From positions 1-64,000 of the forward strand of contig OZ219859.1 in assembly GCA_964291545.2 (NCBI GenBank): a stretch of DNA of 64,000 bases, in the 5' to 3' direction. Below the pieces are notes generated by a model. That model made no database searches and was not told the DNA's origin. It saw only the letters and a program-made list of their open reading frames with translations. This stretch comes from G963667675 sp964291545 (GTDB lineage Bacteria; Chloroflexota; Dehalococcoidia; Lucifugimonadales; UBA3495). A program made the translations under genes and the position numbers. Shown here piece by piece: positions 32,216 through 41,655 of the stretch (the first letter of the stretch is position 1; the number at the start of each line of letters is the position of its first letter).

Positions 32216-33742
32216 TTGGTTTCGGGATTTACAGGACTGCTGACCGCGGCGGTGTTCCTGCCGGCCGCCGGCGCCATGGTCATCCTGCTGTTGGGGCGGG
32301 GCGACCGCAGCATCAGGTCATTTGCGGTGTTGGTGGCGTTGGCCGACATGGTGGTGGCCCTGCTGGTGTTTGCGCTGTTCGACCAGGGGGACGGCGCGGA
32401 AAGGTTCCAGTTCGTCGACAGGTTCTCCTGGATACCCGGAGAAACGCTGCGGGCCAGTTACTTCATGGGAGTGGACGGGCTGAGCGCGCCGCTGGTGGCG
32501 CTGACGGGGATTATTGGGTTCTGCGCGGTGCTGGGTTCGTGGCGGGTAGGCCACCGGGTCAAGGAGTACTTCTTCTGGCTGCTGGTGCTGCAGACGGCGG
32601 TGATGGGGGTGTTCGCCACCCTGGACCTGCTGTTGTTCTTCCTGTTCTGGGAGCTGGAACTTGTGCCGATGTTCATGCTCATCTCGATTTGGGGGAGCGG
32701 GCGCAAGGAATACTCGGCGATGAAGTTCCTGATTTTCACCCTGCTGGGCAGCGCGTTCATGCTGGTGGCCATTGTGGCGGTGTTCGTCACGCCGGGACTG
32801 GGGACGTTCGACATGGTCGAGCTATCCACCAAGGGCTCCCTGCTGACGGCCGGGGCGGTGTTGTTGCCGCTGCCGGTGTTGTTCTGGCTGTTCTTCGCCA
32901 ACTTCGCGGTGAAGCTGCCCTCGTGGCCGGTGCACACCTGGCTCCCCGATGCGCACACGGATGCGCCCACGGCGGCCAGCGTGATGCTTGCCGGGGTGAT
33001 GCTCAAGATGGGCGGCTACGGACTGCTGAGGATCAACGTCGGGATGTTCCCAGGCGAGGCCGACCGGTTTGCCTGGGCGCTGGTGATACTGGGGGCAATC
33101 AGCGTGCTCTACGGAGCCGTGGTGACCTTGCGCCAGACGGACCTCAAGCGGCTTATTGCCTATTCCAGCGTGAGCCACATGGGTTTGGTGTTGATCGGGG
33201 TAGGGTCCATCGGGATTTCGGAGGGGGCGCTGACCGCCACCGGGCTCAAGGGAGCGGCGATGCAGCTTTTCACCCACGGGACCATTACCGGCCTGCTGTT
33301 CCTGGGCGTTGGATTGGTGTACGAGAAGGCCCACACCCGCTACATCCCGGACCTGGGAGGACTGGCGGCACGGATGCCATTCGTGGCCGCGGCCATGCTG
33401 ATTGCCGGGCTGGCGTCCCTGGGGTTGCCGGGACTGAGCGGGTTCGTGTCGGAATTGCTGGTGTTCCTGGGAGGGTTCAAGGCCTACCCCTGGCCGACGG
33501 CGGCGGCGGTGTTGGGAATCATCCTGGCTGCGGGCTACATCCTCTGGATGATGGAGCGGGCTTTCTTCGGCCCGAAACGAGAGAGATTTGCCGATTTGAC
33601 GGACGCCTCGCTGGTCGAAAGAGTGCCGCTAGCCCTGCTGGTGGTGACCATAGTGGGCGTGGGAGTCTACCCGGCGGTGTTGACCGACGTGTTCGCGTCG
33701 GGGCTCGACCCGATAGTCACCCTGCTGCCGGGGAGCGGCTAG
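32216..33742 (+). CDS. nuoM: NADH-quinone oxidoreductase subunit M
   Basis: The 508-residue antiporter-like subunit has LFFLFWELELVPMFMLISIW, KLPSWPVHTWLPDAHTDAPT and DLKRLIAYSSVSHMGLVLIG, all NuoM hallmarks. It starts at a TTG at 32216 with AAGGTAG upstream. Confidence 0.96.
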   Translation: MVSGFTGLLTAAVFLPAAGAMVILLLGRGDRSIRSFAVLVALADMVVALLVFALFDQGDGAERFQFVDRFSWIPGETLRASYFMGVDGLSAPLVALTGIIGFCAVLGSWRVGHRVKEYFFWLLVLQTAVMGVFATLDLLLFFLFWELELVPMFMLISIWGSGRKEYSAMKFLIFTLLGSAFMLVAIVAVFVTPGLGTFDMVELSTKGSLLTAGAVLLPLPVLFWLFFANFAVKLPSWPVHTWLPDAHTDAPTAASVMLAGVMLKMGGYGLLRINVGMFPGEADRFAWALVILGAISVLYGAVVTLRQTDLKRLIAYSSVSHMGLVLIGVGSIGISEGALTATGLKGAAMQLFTHGTITGLLFLGVGLVYEKAHTRYIPDLGGLAARMPFVAAAMLIAGLASLGLPGLSGFVSELLVFLGGFKAYPWPTAAAVLGIILAAGYILWMMERAFFGPKRERFADLTDASLVERVPLALLVVTIVGVGVYPAVLTDVFASGLDPIVTLLPGSG

Positions 33743-33749
33743 GCCTTCC

Positions 33750-35279
33750 ATGTCGGTACACGACATATACGTGATTGCACCCTACATCGGGATGGCTGGG
33801 GCGGGCATCCTGGTGATCCTGTTGGACATGGTCTTCCGGCGCAAGGACATTCTGCCCGTTGCCGCATTTATTGGGCTGTTGGTCCCCTTCGGCTTCAGCC
33901 TGCTGCAAGCCTTCGACTTGAGCAACCAACTGGACCTGGTGCAGGGATCGAACCCCTTGGACGCCGGGGAGGCCAGCATATTGGCGGGGAGCCTGTCGGT
34001 GGACCGGTTTGCCCTATTCTTCAACTTCCTGGTGCTGGCCGCGACAGGGCTGGTGGTGCTGTCTTCCGGAGATTACGTCCGCAAGATGGAGCGGTTCCGG
34101 GGAGAGTATTACGGGCTGGTGTTGTTGTCGGCCTCCGGAATGATGCTGCTGGCCGCGGCCACCGAGTTGGTCACGATTTACATCTCGCTGGAGCTGGCGA
34201 CGATGCCGTTGGCGGCTCTGGCCGCGTTCATGATGACCCGGCAGTCCAGCGAGGCCGGGATGAAATTCCTGATCATCGGGGCCATAAGCTCGGCGGTGAT
34301 GCTCTACGGGATGGCGATGATATTCGGCTATACCGGCAGCACCAAGCTGGAGGAGATAGCGGCCGGAGTGGCGGGCACCTCGGGGGACATTCCCTTCGGC
34401 AACATGCTGCTGCTGTCGGGAGTGACCCTGATGATTGCCGGTTTCGGCTTCAAGATTTCGTCGGCGCCCTTCCACATGTGGGCGCCGGACGTGTATGAAG
34501 GCGCGCCGACCCCGGTGGTGGCGTTCTTATCGGTGGCCAGCAAAGCGGCGGCATTCGCGATTATGCTGCGGGTGTTGTTCGTGGGGTTCTTCGACGTGAG
34601 CCTGGACTGGGGCGCATTGCTGGCGGTGCTGGCGGCGGCGTCGATGATAATTGGCAACCTGGTGGCCATAAGCCAGACCAATATCAGGCGCTTGTTCGGT
34701 TACAGCACCGTGGCCCACGCCGGGTACATCCTGGTGGGCGTGGCGGCGGGAGTGCATTCATTGGGCGTTTCCCAACAGATTCCCGAGTTCGCGGCGTTGG
34801 GTCCCGACAGCGTGCTGTTCTACCTGGCGGCCTATGCGGCGGCCAACCTGACGGCGTTCATTGCCATAATCGCCATCGGGAGCCGCATCGGCAGCGATCA
34901 AATCGACGACTACGCGGGGGTCGCCCAACGGTCGCCCGCGCTGGCGATAGCGCTGGCGCTGGCGTTGATTGCGTTGATCGGGGTGCCGCCCACCGGCATA
35001 TTCATCGCCAAGCTGTACGTGTTCACGGCGGCGGTGGATGCCGACTTAGTCTGGCTGGCGGTGGTGGGGGTAATCAACAGCGTGGTCTCCGCGTACTACT
35101 ACTTGAGAATTATCCGGGTGATGTTCCTGCAGCAGCCCAGGTCGGAGGAGCGGATTACGGCCCCGCCGGCGTCGTGGGCGGCCCTGGGAGTGGCCTGCGC
35201 CGCCATGCTGTTTATGGGAATCGCGCCGGGGTACGTGCTGGACCTTTCCCAGATAGCTATTGGGCCGCTGACGCCATAG
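33750..35279 (+). CDS. nuoN: NADH-quinone oxidoreductase subunit N
   Basis: The 509-residue antiporter-like subunit has TIYISLELATMPLAALAAF, FKISSAPFHMWAPDVYEGAP and NIRRLFGYSTVAHAGYILVG. It is the last gene of the complex I operon and is followed by a bidirectional terminator. Confidence 0.96.
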   Translation: MSVHDIYVIAPYIGMAGAGILVILLDMVFRRKDILPVAAFIGLLVPFGFSLLQAFDLSNQLDLVQGSNPLDAGEASILAGSLSVDRFALFFNFLVLAATGLVVLSSGDYVRKMERFRGEYYGLVLLSASGMMLLAAATELVTIYISLELATMPLAALAAFMMTRQSSEAGMKFLIIGAISSAVMLYGMAMIFGYTGSTKLEEIAAGVAGTSGDIPFGNMLLLSGVTLMIAGFGFKISSAPFHMWAPDVYEGAPTPVVAFLSVASKAAAFAIMLRVLFVGFFDVSLDWGALLAVLAAASMIIGNLVAISQTNIRRLFGYSTVAHAGYILVGVAAGVHSLGVSQQIPEFAALGPDSVLFYLAAYAAANLTAFIAIIAIGSRIGSDQIDDYAGVAQRSPALAIALALALIALIGVPPTGIFIAKLYVFTAAVDADLVWLAVVGVINSVVSAYYYLRIIRVMFLQQPRSEERITAPPASWAALGVACAAMLFMGIAPGYVLDLSQIAIGPLTP

Positions 35280-35373
35280 GGCGGGGGCGGAGGCCGCCGG
35301 GCCTCGTGGAATGTCAAAACTCTGACGAGGGCAAAAGCGGGTCCCGCCGGGGGGCATTTCGGAGCAATCAAAA

Positions 35374-35396
35374 ATCCCGGGTCACCGGGATGTTTT
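35374..35396. terminator. Bidirectional intrinsic terminator of nuo operon and hicB
   Basis: ATCCCGG (35374-35380), a 4-nt loop and CCGGGAT (35385-35391) are followed by GTTTT on the plus strand and by TTTTTGAT on the minus strand. It ends the nuo operon and the convergent hicB gene. Confidence 0.85.
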
Positions 35397-35438
35397 CTGC
35401 CTATGGGGAGCCAGTCTACCGGCGACGGATTTCGCGGC

Positions 35439-35822
35439 CTAGCCGCCCATCTGGGCGACCCGCCGTACCGACCAGGCGATATATGACGTGCGGGTCATCT
35501 TGCGGCGGCGGGCTTCGTCGTCAATCAGATCAACCAATCCATCATCCAGCAGGCAGTTAACCCGGACCTTTCCGTTGGACGGACGAATCAGCGGGACCGA
35601 TATCAACTGTGTCCCCTGGGGCGTCTCGACAGTTTCAGGCGGGCTGGCCTGGGGCAGCGTCCAACCGTTCTCCTTTGCTCTTTCTACGTAGACCCGCAGG
35701 ACGGCTTCCGCCTCCTGGATGGCCTCGTCGTGAGTAGCCGCCATCGCCACCACCCCTGGAATGTCAGGGAAAACGACGCCGTAGCGGTCGTTCTCCCGTT
35801 CTATCAACGCTGGATACCTCAT
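35439..35822 (-). CDS. hicB: HicB-family antitoxin with ribbon-helix-helix domain
   Basis: The 127-residue protein has an N-terminal HicB fold (MRYPALIERENDRYGVVFPD, IPGVVAMAATHDEAIQEAEAV) and a C-terminal ribbon-helix-helix (VRVNCLLDDGLVDLIDDEAR, RRKMTRTSYIAWSVRR). Its hicA partner just upstream carries a stop codon, so the antitoxin may now act without a toxin or as a plain repressor. Confidence 0.85.
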   Translation of the reverse strand: MRYPALIERENDRYGVVFPDIPGVVAMAATHDEAIQEAEAVLRVYVERAKENGWTLPQASPPETVETPQGTQLISVPLIRPSNGKVRVNCLLDDGLVDLIDDEARRRKMTRTSYIAWSVRRVAQMGG

Positions 35823-35831
35823 ACGCTTCTC

Positions 35832-36014
35832 CTACTGCCAGCCAGCTTGTTTCGCTATGCTGTAAGCGGTGCCCGTCGTAAGTTGGTTGTGCCGGGGAAC
35901 CACGATGATGCCCTCCACATCCGGATGCTCGAATATGTCGTGACCGCTCTGTCTAATCAGCACCCAACCTTCACTGTTCTACCGCCGGATGAATCGCTTC
36001 TTGTTCGTATCCAC
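35832..36014 (-). pseudogene. hicA: hicA toxin gene broken by an in-frame TAG
   Basis: From a GTG at 36014 the frame reads MDTNKKRFIRR, a TAG at 35979-35981, then NSEGWVLIRQSGHDIFEHPD and VEGIIVVPRHNQLTTGTAYS, ending at 35832. The order and spacing match HicA, and a leucine codon is expected at the stop. It lies 9 bp upstream of hicB on the same strand, the normal hicA-hicB layout. Confidence 0.75.
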
Positions 36015-36174
36015 CGTGTATGACCATTTACATAGACGCACGACCAAGGTCAAGCGTTGTGAAGCACGAATCGTTCAGGTGGGGCCAGCGTAGCATGACG
36101 GGTTGGGCCGAGCAATGCCACCGCGGTATTGCCCCTGCAGGGGTTTAGAAGCTGCAGCGGAGCCTGGAATTTCG

Positions 36175-36204
36175 TTGACACCTATTCCGGCGCGGTGCTA
36201 GACT
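36175..36204 (+). promoter_or_regulatory. Promoter of nadK
   Basis: A consensus TTGACA (36175-36180), an 18-nt spacer and TAGACT (36199-36204) lie 34 bp upstream of the nadK ATG. Confidence 0.7.
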
Positions 36205-36238
36205 TGCCGCGCTTCTCAGACAGGGCTTTTACGCCTGC

Positions 36239-37111
36239 ATGCTTGCTGCTCCAAGAACCATGAAAAACGTCGGCATCGTATACAACGCCCGCATTCCCGA
36301 GGCTTTCGACCTGGGCACGACTATCCTTCACCAGTTGCCCTTGCCGGACCAAAGCTGGATTTGCCCGGCGGAGAACCTGGAGACTTTAGCGGAACGGGTC
36401 GAGGACACCGACTTGGTGATCACCGTTGGCGGCGACGGGACGATTCTGCGGGCGTCCAAGGTGACGGCTCCCGCCGGAATCCCGGTGGTGGGAATCAACA
36501 TGGGCCGCCTGGGATTCCTGACCGAGCTGCTGGTGCACGAGGCGTTGGAACGGCTGCCGGTGTACTTGAACGGGGACTGCCGGCTGGAAGAGCGCAACAT
36601 GCTCCAGGCGACGGTGTTCAGGGGGCGGGAGTCGGGTCCCGCCGTGGAGTCGGGTCAGTACCACGCCTTGAACGACGCGGTGCTGGCGCGGGGGGCGGTT
36701 TCGCGGGTGGTTACCATCAGCGGGCTGGTGGACGGGGCCCAAATCACGACGTTCCGTTGCGACGCGGTCATACTGTGCACCGCCACGGGCAGCACCGGGT
36801 ATAACCTGGCGGTGGGAGGGCCGATCCTGGACCCGGTGTCAGACGACCTGGTGCTTAAGCCGGTGGCGGGACACATGGGCCTGACCGCAGGACTGGTGCT
36901 GGCGCCGGCGGTCAAGGTGACCCTGTCGCTGGAAGGCTACCAGGAAGCAACCCTGAGCATCGACGGCTACGCCGACCATCCGCTGAGTCCCGGCGATCGT
37001 GTCGAATTGGAGCGGAGCCCGTACCGTGCCCGGTTCCTGCGGGCCAACCCGTCCAACCATTTCTACGCCACGTTGACCCGCCGCCTGGGCCTCAGCCTCC
37101 GGGGCCAGTGA
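36239..37111 (+). CDS. nadK: NAD kinase
   Basis: The 290-residue enzyme phosphorylates NAD to NADP. ITVGGDGTILRASK carries the GGDG motif. NMGRLGFL, HALNDAVLARG (Asn-Asp in place of the usual Asn-Glu) and CTATGSTGYNLAVGGPI are conserved. An internal ATG at 36260 (MKNVGIVYN) is an alternative start and would better match family N-termini. Confidence 0.95.
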   Translation: MLAAPRTMKNVGIVYNARIPEAFDLGTTILHQLPLPDQSWICPAENLETLAERVEDTDLVITVGGDGTILRASKVTAPAGIPVVGINMGRLGFLTELLVHEALERLPVYLNGDCRLEERNMLQATVFRGRESGPAVESGQYHALNDAVLARGAVSRVVTISGLVDGAQITTFRCDAVILCTATGSTGYNLAVGGPILDPVSDDLVLKPVAGHMGLTAGLVLAPAVKVTLSLEGYQEATLSIDGYADHPLSPGDRVELERSPYRARFLRANPSNHFYATLTRRLGLSLRGQ

Positions 37112-37683
37112 CGTCCGCAGACGCGATGACGTCCTCTGAACCGTCACCGGGACCGGAACCCACGGTCGAGAGCACAGTCCCGTTCCAGGGCAAGCTGGTC
37201 AATGTCCGCGTAGACACGGTGCGCATGCCCGGAGGCCGGCTGACCACCAGGGAAATCGTCGAGCACCAGCCGGTGGTATGCGTGGCGCCCATCGACCGCG
37301 ACGGCAACGTGTTGATGGTCAGGCAGTACCGCAAGCCCGCGGAATCGGAGCTGCTGGAAGTGGTTGCCGGCGGCGTGGAAGACGGCGAGACGCCGGAAGA
37401 AGCGGCCCTGCGGGAGTTGCAAGAGGAAGTCCGCTTCACCGCGGGGAGCATCAGGCGCCTGTCCAGCGCCTGGGTCGCTCCGGGCTGGTGCACCGAGTTC
37501 ATGCATCTGTACCTGGCCACGGACCTGAGCCCGTCAAGTTTGCCCCCGGATAGCGACGAGAATATATCCGTGGTTGCGGTCCCTTTCCACACGGTCCCCG
37601 AGTTAATCGCAAGCGGCGAGATTCGGGACCTGAAGAGCATAGCCTCGCTGCTGCTGGCGATGCGGAGCATGGACTCCCGGTGA
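37108..37683 (+). CDS. Nudix hydrolase, ADP-ribose pyrophosphatase type
   Basis: The 191-residue protein has the complete Nudix box GGVEDGETPEEAALRELQEE and the upstream MVRQYRKPAESELLEVVAG typical of ADP-ribose pyrophosphatases (NudF-like). It likely cleaves ADP-ribose released from NAD turnover, which fits its overlap with nadK (GTGA, 4 bp). Confidence 0.9.
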   Translation: MTSADAMTSSEPSPGPEPTVESTVPFQGKLVNVRVDTVRMPGGRLTTREIVEHQPVVCVAPIDRDGNVLMVRQYRKPAESELLEVVAGGVEDGETPEEAALRELQEEVRFTAGSIRRLSSAWVAPGWCTEFMHLYLATDLSPSSLPPDSDENISVVAVPFHTVPELIASGEIRDLKSIASLLLAMRSMDSR

Positions 37684-37782
37684 TTGAGGGTCAATCGGCG
37701 GGGTTTTTGGTGGAAGGGAAACAGCCTTTTTGGTATATTAGGTTCGAAATTTCACAAATGGGGCTAGGGAGGACATTGCTTC

Positions 37783-39462
37783 ATGCTGGAGCATGACGTT
37801 CTGGTGATCGGCGCCGGGCTGGCCGGCATGCGGGCGGCCATTGCCGCCAAGGCCGGCGGCGCGGACACCGCCATCATCAGCAAGGTCCACCCCGTCCGCA
37901 GCCACTCCAACGCAGCCCAGGGCGGCATCAACGCCGCCCTCATCGACCGCGGCGACAACTGGGAGGACCACGCCTACGACACGGTCAAGGGCAGCGACTT
38001 CCTGGGAGACCAGGACGCCATAGAGGTCATGTGCCAGTCGGCGGGAACGTCGCTGATTGACATGGAGCACATGGGCGTCACCTTCAACCGGGACGACGCA
38101 GGCCGGCTGGGAACTCGGGCGTTCGGCGGGCAGCGGCGGGCCAGGACCTTCTTCGTAGGAGACTTCACCGGCCAGGCCATGCTGCACGTGATGTTCGAGC
38201 AGCTTATCAAGTCGGGAGTCCGCAGCTACGAGGAGTGGTTCGTCACCGGCTTGATTCAAGAGGACGGGCAGGTGTGCGGCGTTACGGCCCTGGAGATACG
38301 CACGGGGCAGGTATACGCCATCCGGGCCAAGACGGTCATCTTCTGCACCGGCGGCCTGGGTCGGGTGTTCGAGCCTAGCACCAACGCATTGATAGTGACC
38401 GGCGACGGCATAGCCTTGGCCTATAACGCGGGCGCCCGCCTGATGGACATGGAGATGGTGCAGTACCACCCGACCACCTTGGCGGGCAGCGGGGTGCTGA
38501 TTTCGGAAGCGGCCCGGGGAGAAGGGGCCTACCTGCTGGACAAGAACGGCGACCGGTTCATGGAAAAGTACGCTCCCAACATGATGGAACTGGCTTCCAG
38601 GGACGTTGTCTCACGGGCGGAACAGACGGAGATCAACGCCGGCAACGACGTCGACGGCTGCGTGCTGCTGGACTGCCGCCATCTTGGGGCCGACCTAATC
38701 CAGGAGAAGCTGAGCCAGATCCGGGAGATCGGCATCGACCTGATTGGAATAGACATGGTGGAGCAGCCCATCCCCATCCGGCCGGGAATGCACTACATAA
38801 TGGGCGGAATCAAGACCGACGTGGACGGCCTGACCAACCTGCCGGGGGTGTATGCGGCGGGTGAGTGCGCCTGTGTCAGCGTCCACGGCGGCAACCGTTT
38901 GGGGGCCAATTCGCTGCTGGATACCATTGTGTTCGGCGAGCGGGCCGGCAACCACGCCGCCCAAGCGTCCCGGGAAATAGAGTACGTAGACTTCGACGTG
39001 GACGGGGTGGTGAATAGAGAACGGGAGCGCATCCAGGACATGCTGGACAGGCCCCAGAACAACGACAGGGTGGCTTCGGTGCGGCTGGGCATGGGGCAGA
39101 CAATGAACTCCAACCTGGCGGTTTACCGCAACCAGGCCGGCATGCAAGAGACCCTGGGAGACCTGAAGGAGTTGCAGGAACGGTATGCCAAGGTCCCGGT
39201 GGACAACAAAGGCCGGGTGTTCAACACGGATTTGGTGTTTGCGCTGGAACTGGGGTTCATGCTGGACTGCGCCCAGACCATAGCGGTCAGCGCGCTGGAC
39301 CGGAAGGACAGCAGGGGGGCGCAATCGAGGACTGACTTCCCGAATAGGGACGACGAAAACTGGATGAAGCACGTGGTGGTGACCAAGGGAGAAGGAGGGC
39401 CGGACATTTCATATCTGCCGGTCACCGTGACCAAGTGGACTCCCGAGGAGAGGAAGTACTAG
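37783..39462 (+). CDS. sdhA: Succinate dehydrogenase/fumarate reductase flavoprotein
   Basis: The 559-residue flavoprotein has the FAD fold VIGAGLAGMRAAIAA. The covalent-FAD His region is RSHSNAAQGGINAAL. FHPTTL-like YHPTTLAGSG, HYIMGGIKTD and GGNRLGANSLLDTIVFGERAG are also present. The catalytic Arg region near the C-terminal cap is present. It leads an sdhA-sdhB-CCG operon, consistent with succinate:quinone reductase of type E. Confidence 0.95.
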   Translation: MLEHDVLVIGAGLAGMRAAIAAKAGGADTAIISKVHPVRSHSNAAQGGINAALIDRGDNWEDHAYDTVKGSDFLGDQDAIEVMCQSAGTSLIDMEHMGVTFNRDDAGRLGTRAFGGQRRARTFFVGDFTGQAMLHVMFEQLIKSGVRSYEEWFVTGLIQEDGQVCGVTALEIRTGQVYAIRAKTVIFCTGGLGRVFEPSTNALIVTGDGIALAYNAGARLMDMEMVQYHPTTLAGSGVLISEAARGEGAYLLDKNGDRFMEKYAPNMMELASRDVVSRAEQTEINAGNDVDGCVLLDCRHLGADLIQEKLSQIREIGIDLIGIDMVEQPIPIRPGMHYIMGGIKTDVDGLTNLPGVYAAGECACVSVHGGNRLGANSLLDTIVFGERAGNHAAQASREIEYVDFDVDGVVNRERERIQDMLDRPQNNDRVASVRLGMGQTMNSNLAVYRNQAGMQETLGDLKELQERYAKVPVDNKGRVFNTDLVFALELGFMLDCAQTIAVSALDRKDSRGAQSRTDFPNRDDENWMKHVVVTKGEGGPDISYLPVTVTKWTPEERKY

Positions 39463-39465
39463 CTC

Positions 39466-40437
39466 ATGGAAGTTACGCTGCGAATCCGGCGCTACGACCC
39501 CGAATCAAACCGGCCTGAATCGTACTGGGAGGAGTTCCCAGTTTCCCTGGAGGGCAACGCCACGGTGCTGGACGCCCTGATCAAGGTCCGGGAAGAGGTG
39601 GACGGGACCCTGAGCCTGCGATGCTCCTGCCGGAGTTCGATTTGCGGGTCATGCGCGGTGCGCATCAACGGCCAGGCGGGGCTGGCGTGCAAGACCCAGG
39701 CTGCCGACGCGGTGGGCCCAGACGGAGCGATAGTCGTGGAGCCGCCGGGGGTGATGCCGGTGGTCAAGGACCTGGTGGTGGACTTCAAGCCGTTCTGGGA
39801 CAAGATCAGGGAGGTCGAACCCTATCTGCAACCCCGGGGCGAGGAGCCCGAGGGGGAGTACCTGGCGTCCAACGAGTCCATGCTGCACCTGTCGGGAGTA
39901 ACCTCGTGCATCATGTGCGGGGCCTGCGTCTCCGACTGCACGGTGCTGGAAGTGGACCCGACTTTCCTGGGGCCTGCGGCCCTGGCCAAGGCCTACCGGT
40001 TCACGGCGGACCCCAGGGACGGCGACGAAGAGGGAGTGTCCAAGGAACGGCTGGAGAAGCTGAGCGAGGTCACCGGCATGTGGGACTGCACCCGCTGCTC
40101 GGAGTGCGTCCAGGTGTGCCCCAAGGGCGTGGCGCCGATGGACCGGATCATGGCGTTGCGAGACCAGGCCATGGAGGCGGGCCTTACCGACAACAACGGC
40201 TCCCGGCACGCTACGGCATTCACCGAGAGCGTGGCCCACAGCGGCTGGCTGGACGAGCTCCAGTTGACCGTCAAGTCTGTCGGAGCGGGCAACGTTCCAG
40301 CGCTGCTGGGGTTTGCCCCGGTGGGACTGCGGGCGCTGGCCCGGGGCAAGATGCCGCCTATTATTCACAAGAGCATCGAAAACGTGGACGGCATCCGGAA
40401 GCTGGCCGAAAAACTGGAAGACCCGGAGCCGGAGTGA
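39466..40437 (+). CDS. sdhB: Succinate dehydrogenase iron-sulphur subunit
   Basis: The 323-residue protein has an N-terminal [2Fe-2S] domain (LRCSCRSSICGSCAVRINGQ) and two C-terminal cluster motifs, CIMCGACVSDC and CTRCSECVQVCPKG. Its C-terminus is about 80 residues longer than in E. coli SdhB and contains a helical extension (LQLTVKSVGAGNVPALLGFA). It starts 4 bp after sdhA. Confidence 0.95.
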   Translation: MEVTLRIRRYDPESNRPESYWEEFPVSLEGNATVLDALIKVREEVDGTLSLRCSCRSSICGSCAVRINGQAGLACKTQAADAVGPDGAIVVEPPGVMPVVKDLVVDFKPFWDKIREVEPYLQPRGEEPEGEYLASNESMLHLSGVTSCIMCGACVSDCTVLEVDPTFLGPAALAKAYRFTADPRDGDEEGVSKERLEKLSEVTGMWDCTRCSECVQVCPKGVAPMDRIMALRDQAMEAGLTDNNGSRHATAFTESVAHSGWLDELQLTVKSVGAGNVPALLGFAPVGLRALARGKMPPIIHKSIENVDGIRKLAEKLEDPEPE

Positions 40438-40489
40438 TCCTGCTAAGTTTGACGCCGGAGAAGATTGGCTGCCAAATGAGAGGTGAGAA

Positions 40490-41374
40490 TTGAGATACGC
40501 GTTCTTCCCAGGTTGTGTTTCCAGGGGAGGATGCCCGGAGCTATACCCCGCGGCCACGATGATTTGCCAACGACTGGGCATAGGCATCCAGGAGATGCCG
40601 GGGGCGTCGTGCACCGGGGCGGGCGTCCTGCAAGAGAAGAACCAGCTCCTGGGAGACGCCCTGAACGCCAGGACCTTTGCCATGGCAGAGCAGTTGGGCC
40701 TGCCAATTTTGACCATCTGCAGCACCTGCCAGGGAGTCATGGCCCAGGCCAACCGGCGACTGAAGCAGGGCCCGGAGTATCTGGCCGAGATTAACTCCCA
40801 CCTGGCCGAGGAAGGGCTGGAGTACCGGGGAACGACGGATATCAAGCACCTGCTTTGGGTGTTGGTCGAAGACTACGGCCTGGACGAGCTTACCAAGGCC
40901 ATAACCCGGCCGCTGCACGGGGTCAGGATGGCGCCCTTTTACGGGTGCTATATCATCCGGCCCAGCGACGCCCTGGACTTCGAGGGCCACCCGGAGCGGC
41001 AGACATCGCTAGAGCGGCTCATAGAGACGTTGGGGGCGACGGTGGTGGACTTTTCCGGGAAGACCCGCTGCTGCGGTTTCCCCATTCTGACCACCAACGA
41101 GAAGAATTCCATGGCTATGGTGGCGAAGCACACGGGCGACGTGAAGGACCTGGGAGCCGACGCGATGGTCACTCCCTGCCCGCTGTGCCACCTGAACCTG
41201 GACGGCTTCCAGCCCAAGGCGGCAGCCCAGGCGGGGCGGAAGATAGAGATGCCCATCCTGCACCTGCCCCAGGCCATTGGCTTGGCCATGGGCATCAGGC
41301 CGGAAGACCTGGGACTGAAGCGGCACATCGTAAGCGTGAAGCCACTGGCGGCGAAGCTGGCCGGGGTGGGCTAG
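40490..41374 (+). CDS. CCG-domain subunit of type E succinate dehydrogenase (HdrB/SdhE-like)
   Basis: The 294-residue protein contains two cysteine-rich CCG modules. The first is FFPGCVSRGGCPELY ... CSTCQGVM, and the second is FYGCYIIRP ... TRCCGFPILTTN ... VTPCPLCHLNLD. These bind unusual iron-sulphur clusters in HdrB and replace the membrane-haem anchor in type E succinate dehydrogenases. No SdhC/D-type membrane anchor follows. It starts at a TTG with AGGTGAG upstream. Confidence 0.88.
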   Translation: MRYAFFPGCVSRGGCPELYPAATMICQRLGIGIQEMPGASCTGAGVLQEKNQLLGDALNARTFAMAEQLGLPILTICSTCQGVMAQANRRLKQGPEYLAEINSHLAEEGLEYRGTTDIKHLLWVLVEDYGLDELTKAITRPLHGVRMAPFYGCYIIRPSDALDFEGHPERQTSLERLIETLGATVVDFSGKTRCCGFPILTTNEKNSMAMVAKHTGDVKDLGADAMVTPCPLCHLNLDGFQPKAAAQAGRKIEMPILHLPQAIGLAMGIRPEDLGLKRHIVSVKPLAAKLAGVG

Positions 41375-41544
41375 AGCCTTACCACAAGCCGCGATCCCTA
41401 GCCCCTTGATGCAGCACGTGCAGCCCCTGATTACCTGACGGAACGCCTAGGAACCCAGGTATTGTCTTTCGGTTGTCACCCCGAGCGATAGAGAGGGGAC
41501 TAAAGTCCTTCCCCGCAGTGCTCGTCTAGTGCGCAAGACTCTTA

Positions 41545-41578
41545 GATTTCTCGTCGCTGCGCTCCTCGAAATGACAGA
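41545..41578. repeat. Dispersed palindromic repeat, diverged copy
   Basis: GATTTCTCGTCGCTGCGCTC, then CTCGAAATGACAG, matches the family at 21868 with a few changes. It lies in the gap between the succinate dehydrogenase and malate dehydrogenase genes, which has no gene. Confidence 0.7.
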
Positions 41579-41655
41579 TGGTGGCGGCGGTCTATAGCCG
41601 CCGGAAACTCGGCATCGTGGGGCCCATGAAATCTGCCGTGTATCCGGTAGGGCGC

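Noticed and set aside
15837..36014. Two broken genes with in-frame TAG, suggesting amber recoding
   Set aside because: Several intact core genes (for example nuoC, nuoH and nuoI) end normally with TAG, so TAG works as a stop; the two cases are better read as mutations.
36655..36915. Minus-strand frames opposite nadK and other core genes
   Set aside because: These are shadow frames of well-supported genes in GC-rich DNA.
20662..41578. CRISPR array
   Set aside because: The repeats are dispersed, irregularly spaced and not separated by uniform spacers; no cas genes are present.
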